DNA of 64,000 nt from Caulobacter flavus (GTDB lineage: Bacteria; Pseudomonadota; Alphaproteobacteria; Caulobacterales; Caulobacteraceae). Made by a program: the position numbers and the translations under genes. Positions 38,675-46,433 of the stretch are shown one piece after another (position 1 is the first letter of the stretch; every line of letters begins with the position of its first letter). The notes beneath the pieces are model-generated. The model did no database searches. It worked only from the letters and a program-made list of their open reading frames with translations, and was not told the origin of the DNA. The DNA lies in contig NZ_CP026100.1 of NCBI RefSeq assembly GCF_003722335.1, forward strand, positions 1,214,001 through 1,278,000, read 5' to 3'.

Positions 38675-39895
38675 TCAGGCCCGCGCGCCGGGCCTGAAGC
38701 GGGCGGTCATGACCATCATCGCCACCACGCCGGCCGCCATCAGCAGCCAGGCGCCCGACAGGTCCGACGAGGCGTCGCGCACCCAGCCGGCGAAGAACGG
38801 CATGACGCTGGCCATGACGTAGCCGCCGCCCTGGACGAAGGCCATCAGGTCGCCGGCGGTCTCGGGATCGCTGGCGTGGTCCAGCGTGACGATCAGCGAC
38901 AGCGGGAAGATCGCGCCGATGCCCGCGCCCAGCAGGCAGACGGTCGGCAAGACGAGCCACGGGGCCAGCAACAGGCAGGCGATGCCGGCCAGCAGCGAGG
39001 CCAGGGCCGCCGCCAGCAGCGGCCGGCGGTCGGGACGGCGAGCGATGGCCGCCGACACCGCCAGGCCCGCCAGGACCTCGCAGACCGTCAGCGCCGACAG
39101 GGCGTAGCCGGCCTGATCGGCGGTCAGGCCCCGGCTGGCGTAGAAGGGTGGGAACCAGGCCAGAACCAGGGTGTAGGCCCCGGTGCCGATGCCGAAGAAG
39201 GTCAGCAGCAGCCAGGCGCGCGGGCTCTTCCACACCGACGGGCGGCGCAGGGCGATGGGACCGCCGGCCGGGGCGGCGGCTCCGCGCCCGGCGGCGCGCA
39301 TCCACAGCATCAGGGCCAGGATCGCGGGCAGGGCCCACAGGCCGAACATCGCCTGCCAGCCGGCCAGGCGGGTGACGCCCGTGGACATCGCCGCGGCCGC
39401 GGCGGCGCCGGCCATGATGCCGGTGGTGTAGAGGCCCATCATCCGCGGGGCGCCCTCGCCGGACGTCCGCTTGATGAAGCCGGGCATCAGGGCCTGCACG
39501 GCTGCGACGCCGACGCCGACCATGGCGGCGCTGGCCAGCAGGCCGGCGGTGCTCGGCCAGGCCGCGCGCAGGCCGCAGGCGGCCGCGATGGCCAGCAGTC
39601 CCAGGGCCACGCCCGCGCGTTCGCCCAGGGCCCGGCGCAGCGGCGCGGCCAGCAGGGCGCCCAGGCCCATCAGCAGGATGGGCAGGGTGGTCAGCAGGCC
39701 GGCCGCCGCCGAGGAGGCGCCGGTGGCGGCCTTCACCTGGTCGAGCACGGGGCCGAGGGCGGCGAGGGCGGGGCGCAGGTTCAGAGCCGCCACGACGATC
39801 GCCGCGATGGTGAGCAGGGCGCCGCTTTTGGCGGCGCCCGCGGCGGCGGCGGCGCTTTTGCGCGACTTGGCGTCTTCTTCGTAGGCGAGGACCAC
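38675..39895 (-). CDS. MFS transporter, CynX/NimT (cyanate transporter-like) family
   Basis: A 406-residue protein with about 12 membrane helices. The first helix ends in ALNLRPALAALGPVL, the signature of the CynX/NimT group. A GTG at 39895 is the probable start; the longer frame to 39955 runs into the divergent marR-type gene. The substrate is unknown, since the family covers cyanate, nitroimidazole resistance and other anions. It is divergent from a MarR regulator with a large inverted repeat covering both starts, so it is probably under that regulator. Confidence 0.85.
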   Translation of the reverse strand: MVLAYEEDAKSRKSAAAAAGAAKSGALLTIAAIVVAALNLRPALAALGPVLDQVKAATGASSAAAGLLTTLPILLMGLGALLAAPLRRALGERAGVALGLLAIAAACGLRAAWPSTAGLLASAAMVGVGVAAVQALMPGFIKRTSGEGAPRMMGLYTTGIMAGAAAAAAMSTGVTRLAGWQAMFGLWALPAILALMLWMRAAGRGAAAPAGGPIALRRPSVWKSPRAWLLLTFFGIGTGAYTLVLAWFPPFYASRGLTADQAGYALSALTVCEVLAGLAVSAAIARRPDRRPLLAAALASLLAGIACLLLAPWLVLPTVCLLGAGIGAIFPLSLIVTLDHASDPETAGDLMAFVQGGGYVMASVMPFFAGWVRDASSDLSGAWLLMAAGVVAMMVMTARFRPGARA

Positions 39896-39936
39896 GATAT
39901 ATCTCGTCAGAAAGTATCTTGATGGCGAGATATATC
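39896..39936. promoter_or_regulatory. MarR operator overlapping both divergent starts
   Basis: GATATATCTCG (39896-39906) and CGAGATATATC (39926-39936) form a perfect 11-base inverted repeat with a 19-base spacer. It abuts the GTG of the transporter gene on one side and lies two bases from the ATG of the MarR gene on the other. The AT-rich sequence stands out in this GC-rich DNA. Confidence 0.8.
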
Positions 39937-39938
39937 CG

Positions 39939-40451
39939 ATGGCGGCGAAAGCCAAGCGTCATGACCGCGCAGGCGCGGCCTCGGTCCAATGGCGGCGCGA
40001 GCGGCCGGACCTCGATCCGTTCCCGATGGAGCTGGTCGGCCGGCTGTGCGAGGTGGCCGAAATCGTGCTCAAGGAGCGCCTCGCGCCGCTGTTCGCGGCG
40101 CACGGCCTGCAGCGGGGCGAGTTCGACGTCCTGGCCACCCTGCGGCGGGCCGGCGCGCCCTACGCCCTGACCCCGACCGATCTCTACGAGACGGCCATGG
40201 TCTCGTCGGGCGGCATGACCGCGCGGATCGACCGTCTGGAGAAGATGGGCCTGGTCGAGCGCCGACCGCACCCGAGCGACCGACGCGGTACGCTGGTGGC
40301 GCTGACGCAGGAGGGCAGGGGGCTGCTCGATACGATCCTGCCGCTGCATATCGACAACGAGCGGGCTCTGCTGGCGTCGCTGGACGCCGGCGAGCAGCAG
40401 GCGCTGAGCGGCTTGCTCGCCAAGCTTCTGGCCGGGCTAGGGCCGGTTTAG
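39939..40451 (+). CDS. MarR family transcriptional regulator
   Basis: A 170-residue winged-helix protein: GEFDVLATLRRAGAPYALTPTDLYETAMVSSGGMTARIDRLEKMGLVERRPHPSDRRGTLVALT, with the DxRGTLV wing typical of MarR. The ATG comes two bases after a perfect inverted repeat, so there is almost no room for a ribosome site and the mRNA may be leaderless. It probably represses itself and the divergent CynX/NimT-type transporter. It converges with the DUF2218 gene. Confidence 0.9.
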   Translation: MAAKAKRHDRAGAASVQWRRERPDLDPFPMELVGRLCEVAEIVLKERLAPLFAAHGLQRGEFDVLATLRRAGAPYALTPTDLYETAMVSSGGMTARIDRLEKMGLVERRPHPSDRRGTLVALTQEGRGLLDTILPLHIDNERALLASLDAGEQQALSGLLAKLLAGLGPV

Positions 40452-40462
40452 GGGAGGGGGCG

Positions 40463-40804
40463 CTAGACCCCCAGCCCCAGACCGCCGCGCGCCTTGGGCG
40501 GGTCGATGTGACCGGCCTCGCGGGCGCGGGTCCAGTTCAGCTTCTCGACGTTCTCGCGGAAGGCGAAGCGCAGGATGTGGTCGGCGACCACCTGCTCCAG
40601 CTTGGCGAGCGCCTCGAAGTCCTCGGCCTCGACGGTCATGTCCAGGCCTTCGGCGTCGGCGGTCATCCGGCACGGGCCCAGCGGCAGCGGGAAGAGGGCC
40701 GTCGTCTCGGTCAGTTCGACCTCGAACTTGTGGCCCCAGTGCTTGGCCAGCTGGGTCATGTAGCGGGCGGCCTTGTCGGTGACGAGGCGGGCGTGGCTTT
40801 GCAT
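40463..40804 (-). CDS. DUF2218 family protein
   Basis: A 113-residue protein starting MQSHARLVTDKAARYMTQLA, with HKFEVELTETTALFPLPLG and LRFAFRENVEKLNW as conserved DUF2218 segments. The family is small, cytoplasmic and of unknown function; in several bacteria it sits next to iron-uptake or PadR genes. It follows the PadR gene by 26 bases in the same direction, so both are probably in one operon controlled by that PadR protein. Confidence 0.85.
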   Translation of the reverse strand: MQSHARLVTDKAARYMTQLAKHWGHKFEVELTETTALFPLPLGPCRMTADAEGLDMTVEAEDFEALAKLEQVVADHILRFAFRENVEKLNWTRAREAGHIDPPKARGGLGLGV

Positions 40805-40830
40805 GCGATGCGCTCCTGTTCCGGCCCGGT

Positions 40831-41415
40831 TCAGACAGCTTCGATCTGCGTTGCGGCGTCGTCCAGCGCCTTGGCGATGGCGGCGATCTGCTCGGAAGTT
40901 AGGCTTCCGGCGTGCAGTTTCAACCGCAGGGCCGTCTTCAGGTTCTCGCGGGCCCGCAGGATCTGCGGCGCGAAGGCGGCGCTGCGCGAGGCGGCTTCGG
41001 CCATGCGCTCGAAAAGGCCGTGCACCGGCTGGGCGTTGGCTTCCAGGAAGGCCTGACCCTCGTCGGTGATCGTGTAGAGCTTCTTGCCGCCGCCGGCGTC
41101 GGTCGCGGCCACGTAGCCGAGTTCTTCCAGCAGGGTCAGGGTGGGATAGATCACGCCCGGGCTGGGGCTGTAGGCGCCGCCGGCCGCGGTCTCGACCGCC
41201 TTGATCAGTTCGTAGCCGTGGCTGGGCTTGTCGGCGATCAGCTTCAGCACGACCAGGCGCAGGTCGCCGTGGTCGAAGAAGCGTCCGCGCGGACCGCCGC
41301 GGCCGAAGCCACGTCCGCCCATGCCGCCGTGTTCGCGGCCGTCGAAGCCGAACGGATGGCGGCTGTGGTGACCGCCGTGGCGGCCGTGGTGATGGTGATG
41401 ATGACGTCCAAACAT
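40831..41415 (-). CDS. PadR family transcriptional regulator with histidine-rich N-terminus
   Basis: A 194-residue protein. The first 45 residues are a His/Gly/Arg-rich tail opening MFGRHHHHHHGRHGGHHSRH, a natural metal-chelating sequence. The PadR winged helix follows (DLRLVVLKLIADKPSHGYELIKAVE, SPGVIYPTLTLLEELGYV), then a C-terminal dimer helix region. The tail suggests metal sensing or storage (nickel, zinc, copper or iron), which is inference. It leads the DUF2218 gene and has a promoter with an overlapping palindrome upstream. Confidence 0.9.
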   Translation of the reverse strand: MFGRHHHHHHGRHGGHHSRHPFGFDGREHGGMGGRGFGRGGPRGRFFDHGDLRLVVLKLIADKPSHGYELIKAVETAAGGAYSPSPGVIYPTLTLLEELGYVAATDAGGGKKLYTITDEGQAFLEANAQPVHGLFERMAEAASRSAAFAPQILRARENLKTALRLKLHAGSLTSEQIAAIAKALDDAATQIEAV

Positions 41416-41433
41416 ATGTGCTCTTTCGATGCG

Positions 41434-41481
41434 GTTTCGTTATATCGAAACGATAGATATATCGAAATCGGATCGGGTCAA
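41434..41481 (-). promoter_or_regulatory. padR promoter with overlapping operator
   Basis: On the minus strand TTGACC (41476-41481), 16 bases, TATCTA (41454-41459). The palindrome GTTTCGTTATATCGAAAC (41434-41451) covers the predicted transcription start, and a second TATATCGAAA half lies just upstream. This looks like an autoregulatory PadR site. Confidence 0.65.
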
Positions 41482-41504
41482 GAGCTATTTAGATATATCT
41501 GATG

Positions 41505-42005
41505 CTATCGGGTCGCGACGGCGGCGGGGAAGGCCTGGGCGCACAGTTCCTCGCCGAAGGCGTCGCTGAGCTGTTCCTCGGCCTCGCCCATCTTGATGAC
41601 CGCCAGGCGCGAGCCGACGATGGTCTTGCCGATGGCGTAGTCGCCGACGACCTTGCCGGTGCGCACGTCGACCAGCCGGGCCTTGCCGCGCAGCACGTTG
41701 GCGCCGCCGACCAGGGCGGTCATGGCCGGATTGGCCTTGTCGAAGCGGTCGAGCCTGGCTTCCAGCCGCAGGGCGCGGTCGCCCTTGGCGCAGCCGTCGA
41801 GCTTGGCCTGGACCCTTTGCCTGAAGAGGCCGTCGAAGCCGTCGGTGACCTTCAGTTCGCCGCGCGAGAGCCGCACCTCGGAAATCCGGGCCTGGGTCCG
41901 CCAGTCGGCCGGCAGGTCGTCGACCGCGGCGCTGCGCGAAAGGCTGACGCAGCCGCTCGCCATCGTCGCAAGGCCAAGCAGGGCCGCCATCTTCGCCGCG
42001 TTCAT
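41505..42005 (-). CDS. Predicted outer-envelope lipoprotein
   Basis: A 166-residue protein. The lipobox is TMASGC at residues 15-19 of a short signal peptide (MNAAKMAALLGLATMASGC), so it should be lipidated at Cys19. The mature part contains LKVTDGFDGLFRQRVQAKLD and VLRGKARLVDVRTGKVVGDY, resembling DUF4410-like small lipoproteins, but I cannot assign a family firmly. It follows nothing in an obvious operon and is upstream of the PadR gene on the same strand, separated by the padR promoter. Confidence 0.7.
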   Translation of the reverse strand: MNAAKMAALLGLATMASGCVSLSRSAAVDDLPADWRTQARISEVRLSRGELKVTDGFDGLFRQRVQAKLDGCAKGDRALRLEARLDRFDKANPAMTALVGGANVLRGKARLVDVRTGKVVGDYAIGKTIVGSRLAVIKMGEAEEQLSDAFGEELCAQAFPAAVATR

Positions 42006-42099
42006 CGCATCGCTCTCCCAATCCCCGGCCCTGAACGCGCCGAACGGAGAATGGTCGCAAACTGAAAGAACGCCGGTATTGAAGAATTTGGCGGCGACT

Positions 42100-42175
42100 A
42101 GAGCGCCTTAGGCGAAAGTGTGATCGGTTTCGCCGACTAACGCGCTCTAAATGTTTGATTTAGAGCCTTTTTTAG
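42100..42175. repeat. Extragenic palindrome plus T-rich hairpin
   Basis: AGAGCGC...GGCGAAA (42100-42117) pairs with TTTCGCC...GCGCTCT (42128-42148). It is followed by CTCTAAAT / ATTTAGAG (42145-42152 and 42158-42165) and CCTTTTTTAG. The second hairpin looks like a plus-strand terminator although no plus-strand gene precedes it. The whole fits a mobile palindromic unit of a family I recall from other alphaproteobacteria. Confidence 0.55.
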
Positions 42176-42210
42176 ACGCCTCACATGATGCCATGCGAGG
42201 CTGAAAGGCT

Positions 42211-43107
42211 CTAGGCCGCGCGCAGGGTCTCGGCCAGCAGCCGGCCCTCGGCGGCGCGGCTGGATCCGGCCCGCCAGGCCACGACGATCTCGCGGCTGGA
42301 CTGGGCGGTAGCCAGCGGCCGCACCGTCACCGGCGCGTTCTCGGCCAGGCCCGCCTGCACGGCCATGGCCGGCAGGAACGAGACGCCCAGGCCCGAGCCG
42401 ATCATCTGCACCAGGGTCGGCAGCGAGGTGGCGGCGAAGCTCTCTTCGTCGCCCAGGCCCTTGGGCGGCTCCAGTCCGCAGGCGGCCAGGGCGTGGTCGC
42501 GCAGGCAGTGGCCGTCCTCCAGCAGGATCACGTCCTGACCGTCCAGACTGGCCGGGTCGACCCGGTCCTGCATCGCCATCGGGTGATTGGCGGGCGCGGC
42601 GGCCAGCAGCTCGTCATGCTCCACATGAGCCCAGTCCAGGCCCGTCATGTCGTAGGGCAAGGCGATCAGGGCGGCGTCCAGCGAGCCGGCCTTCAGCGAG
42701 GCGATCAGCCGCTGGGTCAGGTCCTCGCGCAGGAACAGGCGCAGCTTGGGGAACTGGTCGCGCAGCATCGGCAGGGCGCGCGGCAGCAGATACGGCGCCA
42801 CGGTCGGGATCACGCCTAGGCGGAAGCGCCCGGCCAGCGGCTGTCCCGCCCCGCGCGCGGCCTGAACCAGGTCTTCGGTCTGGGCCAGGATCGAGGTGGC
42901 GCGGCGCACGGCCTCCTGGCCGGCGGCGGTCAGGATCACGCCCGAGCGGGCGCGGTCGACCACCGGCGCGCCGAGGATCTTCTCCAGCTCCTGGATCCCG
43001 GCCGACAGCGTGGGCTGGGTGACGTAGCAGGCCTCGGCGGCGCGGCTGAACGAGCCGTGCTCGGACAGCAGCTTCAGGTACTGCATCTGGCGAAGGGTCG
43101 GGAGCAT
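42211..43107 (-). CDS. oxyR: Hydrogen peroxide-sensing regulator OxyR (LysR family)
   Basis: A 298-residue LysR protein. The helix-turn-helix is LKLLSEHGSFSRAAEACYVTQPTLSAGIQELEKILG. The redox loop EDGHCLRDHALAACGLE has two cysteines nine positions apart, as C199 and C208 in E. coli OxyR, and the surrounding GHCLRDxAL is diagnostic. Oxidation forms a disulfide and turns on catalase and peroxidase genes. The ATG at 43107 is used; upstream frame is noise. An ATAG-N7-CTAT site sits ten bases before the start. Confidence 0.92.
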   Translation of the reverse strand: MLPTLRQMQYLKLLSEHGSFSRAAEACYVTQPTLSAGIQELEKILGAPVVDRARSGVILTAAGQEAVRRATSILAQTEDLVQAARGAGQPLAGRFRLGVIPTVAPYLLPRALPMLRDQFPKLRLFLREDLTQRLIASLKAGSLDAALIALPYDMTGLDWAHVEHDELLAAAPANHPMAMQDRVDPASLDGQDVILLEDGHCLRDHALAACGLEPPKGLGDEESFAATSLPTLVQMIGSGLGVSFLPAMAVQAGLAENAPVTVRPLATAQSSREIVVAWRAGSSRAAEGRLLAETLRAA

Positions 43108-43116
43108 GGACCCGAT

Positions 43117-43131
43117 ATAGGCCGCCTCTAT
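43117..43131. promoter_or_regulatory. Probable OxyR autoregulatory site
   Basis: ATAG GCCGCCT CTAT matches the ATAG-N7-CTAT element of OxyR binding sites and lies at the oxyR promoter, ten bases upstream of the ATG. A GANTC site (GAATC) is at 43162-43166. Confidence 0.6.
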
Positions 43132-43181
43132 CGAAAATCCAAAAGCAGTCGAGCCGGCCTCGAATCTGGCCGATCGTGCGC

Positions 43182-44048
43182 CTAGAGCGCCGCCTTCACC
43201 GCCGCCGCGAACGCCGCCCCGTGGTCGTGGGCGTGCTCGAGGAAGAGGTCGGGCTCGATGATCTCCAGCTCCATCAGCTGAGGCGTATGGTCGAGGCCCC
43301 GGATCAGGTCGATGCGGGCGTAGGTCAGCGGCTGGCCCAGCGCGTCCAGCACCATGCGGGCGGCGTGCAGCGCCTCGGGTTCGGGCGCGACCTCCGACAC
43401 CTTGCCGCCGTACTGCGGCTGCACCCGGAAGTCGCCGGGCACGGCCACCTTGGTCACCGCGTGGCTGAAGGCGCCGTCGAAGAAGAACAGCGACAGTTCG
43501 CCCTCCTCGCCCACCGCCGGCAGGAACGGCTGGATCAGGGCCGCGCCTGTCGGCGCGCCGGAAAGATCGTCGCCGTGGCCTAGCTTGACGGTCTGGTGCG
43601 ACCCGCCCGAGACCTGCGGCTTGGCGACGACGAGGTCGACCTGGAAGCGCTCGCGCGCCTGCGCGACCGCCTCGGGCGTCACCTTGTCGAGCGTGATGGT
43701 CGGGACCACCGGCGCGCCCCTGGCGGCCAGTTCCGACAGATAGGTCTTGGCGGTGTTCCAGCGCAGCAGCGCCGGCGGGTTGGCGGCGCGGACGCCGGCC
43801 GTCTCCAGGGCGTCGAGCCGCGCGTACCATTCCGGCTCGCGGTGGTGATAGCCCCAGCTGAGCAGCGGCAGGACGATCCCCTGCCCGCCCGCCTCGACCG
43901 GATCGGTCCACGGGCGCGAGGCCACGGTGAGGCCCTGGGCGCGCAGCGGCGCGGCCAGGCGCTCGAACAGCGGCGGCCAGCTGTGGGCGAAGCGCGGTTC
44001 GTCGGCGGCGGGAACCAGGATCAGGACGTCGGGCCGGTGCGTGCTCAT
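43182..44048 (-). CDS. ATP-grasp enzyme (RimK/DcsG-like)
   Basis: A 288-residue protein. ATP-grasp features are the VDLVVAKPQVSGGSHQTVKL loop with the nucleotide-binding lysine, ALIQPFLPAVGEEGELSLFFFDGAFSHAV, and the metal-binding LMELEIIEPDLFLEH. The N-terminal part is an alpha/beta pre-ATP-grasp fold (VLILVPAADEPRF). From memory it resembles the ATP-grasp proteins related to DcsG of cycloserine synthesis, found widely without a cycloserine cluster. It should join a carboxylate to an amine or thiol; substrates are unknown. The ATG at 44048 has GAAGGG just before it, unusually close. Confidence 0.75.
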   Translation of the reverse strand: MSTHRPDVLILVPAADEPRFAHSWPPLFERLAAPLRAQGLTVASRPWTDPVEAGGQGIVLPLLSWGYHHREPEWYARLDALETAGVRAANPPALLRWNTAKTYLSELAARGAPVVPTITLDKVTPEAVAQARERFQVDLVVAKPQVSGGSHQTVKLGHGDDLSGAPTGAALIQPFLPAVGEEGELSLFFFDGAFSHAVTKVAVPGDFRVQPQYGGKVSEVAPEPEALHAARMVLDALGQPLTYARIDLIRGLDHTPQLMELEIIEPDLFLEHAHDHGAAFAAAVKAAL

Positions 44049-44168
44049 CCCTTCGCGGTAGAACGCCGCAGGGCCTTGGGCAAGGCCCGTGTCGCCCAAG
44101 CCCCACGTTGCCAGGGCCCTCCCCTTCCTTTACTTGCGGTCGGTCAATCTTCCCGGAACAGAGCAGAC

Positions 44169-45158
44169 ATGACCGCCCTCTACGACGTCGCCGCCATCGG
44201 CAACGCCATCGTCGACGTGATCGCCCAGTGCGACGACGCCTTCCTCGACGCCCAAGGCCTGGTCAAGGGCTCGATGGCGCTGATCGACACGGCGCGCGCC
44301 AGCAGCCTCTACGACGCCATGGCGGCCGGCATCGAAGCCTCGGGCGGCAGCGCGGCCAACACCCTGGCGGGCGTGGCCAGCTTCGGCGGCAAGGCCGCCT
44401 TCATCGGTAAGGTCGCCGACGACCAGCTGGGCCGGGTGTTCACCCACGACATGCGCGCCATCGGCGGCATCTTCACCACGCCGCCTCTGGCCGAAGGCCC
44501 GGCCACGGCCCAGTGCCTGATCAACGTCACCCCCGACGCCCAGCGCACCATGTCGACCTATCTGGGCGCCTGCGTCGAGCTGACCGCCGCCGACGTCGAC
44601 CAGGCCATCATCGAAGCCGCCCAGTACGCCTATCTCGAAGGCTATCTGTTCGACCCGCTGGAGGCCCGCCGCGCCTTCGCCAAGGCCGCCGCGCTGAGCC
44701 ACGGCGCCGGGCGCAAGATCGCCATCACCCTGTCGGACAGCTTCGTCGTCGATCGCCACCGCGAGGCCCTGCTGGGCTTCGTCGAGACCCAGTGCGACAT
44801 CGTCTTCGCCAACGCTTCCGAAGTGTGCGCCCTGTTCCAGACCGACGACTTCGACGCCGCCGTGAAGGAACTCTCCAAGCGCGTCGAGATCGCCGCCGTC
44901 ACCCGCAGCGAAAAGGGTTCGGTGGTCGCCTCCGGCGAGCACTTCCACGAAATCTCGGCCTTCCCCGTGGAAAAAGTCGTGGACACGACGGGCGCGGGCG
45001 ACCAATACGCCGCAGGTTTCCTCTACGGCCTCTCCCAGGGGCGCTCGCTGGCCGACTGCGGCAAGCTGGGCTCGCTGGCCGCCGCCGAGGTCATCGCCCA
45101 CTACGGTCCGCGTCCGCAGGTTCGCTTGCGCGACCTGGCCGCCCAGAACGGACTCTAA
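44169..45158 (+). CDS. PfkB family sugar/adenosine kinase
   Basis: A 329-residue ribokinase-fold protein. The N-terminal substrate region is YDVAAIGNAIVDVIAQCDD and SGGSAANTLAGVASFGGKAAFIGKV; the catalytic site is VDTTGAGDQYAAGFLYGL with its base aspartate. The spacing and the SGGSAANT box fit the adenosine kinase-like subgroup of alphaproteobacteria. It probably phosphorylates adenosine or a related nucleoside or sugar with ATP. It precedes hisB by 37 bases on the same strand, so it may be the first gene of the his transcript. Confidence 0.9.
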   Translation: MTALYDVAAIGNAIVDVIAQCDDAFLDAQGLVKGSMALIDTARASSLYDAMAAGIEASGGSAANTLAGVASFGGKAAFIGKVADDQLGRVFTHDMRAIGGIFTTPPLAEGPATAQCLINVTPDAQRTMSTYLGACVELTAADVDQAIIEAAQYAYLEGYLFDPLEARRAFAKAAALSHGAGRKIAITLSDSFVVDRHREALLGFVETQCDIVFANASEVCALFQTDDFDAAVKELSKRVEIAAVTRSEKGSVVASGEHFHEISAFPVEKVVDTTGAGDQYAAGFLYGLSQGRSLADCGKLGSLAAAEVIAHYGPRPQVRLRDLAAQNGL

Positions 45159-45195
45159 CCACCCCAAGGTCCTGGCGGACCTTCAAGGACGAAGC

Positions 45196-45786
45196 ATGGC
45201 CCGCACCGCTGAAGTGGTCCGCGAGACGAAAGAGACCCAGATCCGGGTCTGGATCGATCTCGACGGGACCGGCGCCTCGACGATCTCCACCGGCATCGGT
45301 TTCTACGACCATATGCTGGAGAGCTTCGCGCGCCACGGCGGCTTCGACCTGAAGATCGAGACCAAGGGCGACCTGCACATCGACATGCACCACACGGTGG
45401 AAGACACCGGCATCGTGCTGGGTCAGGCGATCAACAAGGCGCTGGACGGCTTCAAGGGCATCCGGCGCTTCGGCCACGCCTACATCCCGATGGACGAGAC
45501 CCTGACGCGCTGCGCCATCGACCTGTCCAACCGCGCCTATCTGATCTGGAAGGTCGAGTTCAAGCGCCCCAAGGTCGGCGAGATGGACACCGAGCTCTTC
45601 AAGGAGTTCCACCACGCCTTCGCCATGAACTGCGGCGCGTGCATCCATCTGGAGACGCTGTACGGCGACAACACCCACCACGTGGCCGAAAGCGGCTTCA
45701 AGGCCCTGGCGCGGGCCCTGCGCCAGGCGGTGGAGTTCGACCCGAAGACCGGCGGCCAGGCGCCGTCGACCAAGGGCGTGCTGTAG
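45196..45786 (+). CDS. hisB: Imidazoleglycerol-phosphate dehydratase HisB
   Basis: A 196-residue single-function dehydratase, without the HisB phosphatase domain of enterics. The manganese-binding repeats are GFYDHMLESFARHGG with GDLHIDMHHTVEDTGI in the first half and KEFHHAFAMNCGACIHLETLYGDNTHHVAES in the second. It makes imidazole-acetol phosphate in histidine synthesis. It heads hisB-hisH-hisA-hisF-hisE. Confidence 0.97.
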   Translation: MARTAEVVRETKETQIRVWIDLDGTGASTISTGIGFYDHMLESFARHGGFDLKIETKGDLHIDMHHTVEDTGIVLGQAINKALDGFKGIRRFGHAYIPMDETLTRCAIDLSNRAYLIWKVEFKRPKVGEMDTELFKEFHHAFAMNCGACIHLETLYGDNTHHVAESGFKALARALRQAVEFDPKTGGQAPSTKGVL

Positions 45787-45791
45787 GTTCC

Positions 45792-46433
45792 ATGCAAACT
45801 CTCGCCCTGATCGACTACGGGTCGGGCAACCTGCGATCGGCGGAGAAGGCCTTGAACGAGGCCGCCCGCCGGCGCGGCGTCGCCGCCTCCATCGTCGTCA
45901 CCGCAGATCCCGACATCGTGGCCAAGGCCGACCGGGTGTTCCTGCCCGGCGTCGGCGCCTTCGCCTCGTGCCGCGCGGGCCTGGACGCCTCGGGCGTGTT
46001 CGAGGCCATGAACGAGGCCGTGCACCAGCGCGGCGCGCCGTTCATGGGCATCTGCGTCGGCCATCAGCTCTTGGCCACCGAAGGCCTCGAGTTCGGCGTC
46101 ACGCCGGGCCTCGACTGGATCGGCGGCCAGGTGAAGAAGCTTGCCCCGTCCGACCCGTCGCTGACCATCCCGCACATGGGCTGGAACGCGATCGCCTTCT
46201 CGCGCGCTCACGCCCTGTTCGCGGGCATCGAGGACGGCGCCCACATGTACTACGCCAATTCCTTCGCGCTCGACGCGGCCGATCCGGCCGACGTGGTGGC
46301 GACCAGCGACCACGGCGGCGCGTTCGTCGCGGCGGTGGCCAAGGGGAATGTCGCGGGCGTACAGTTCCACCCCGAAAAATCACAAGCCGCCGGGCTCGCC
46401 CTGCTCGCCAACTTCCTGGAATGGCGCCCATGA
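45792..46433 (+). CDS. hisH: Imidazole glycerol phosphate synthase, glutaminase subunit HisH
   Basis: A 213-residue class I glutamine amidotransferase: ALIDYGSGNLRSAEKAL, FLPGVGAFASCRAGL, the nucleophile in MGICVGHQLLATEG and the His-Glu pair in GVQFHPEKSQAAGL. It feeds ammonia to HisF. The start lies five bases after hisB, and the stop overlaps the hisA start (ATGA). Confidence 0.97.
   Translation: MQTLALIDYGSGNLRSAEKALNEAARRRGVAASIVVTADPDIVAKADRVFLPGVGAFASCRAGLDASGVFEAMNEAVHQRGAPFMGICVGHQLLATEGLEFGVTPGLDWIGGQVKKLAPSDPSLTIPHMGWNAIAFSRAHALFAGIEDGAHMYYANSFALDAADPADVVATSDHGGAFVAAVAKGNVAGVQFHPEKSQAAGLALLANFLEWRP

Noticed and set aside
41395..41415. The His6 start of the PadR gene as a cloning artefact
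   Set aside because: The tail continues with irregular His/Gly/Arg codons and a native promoter upstream, so it is a natural sequence.
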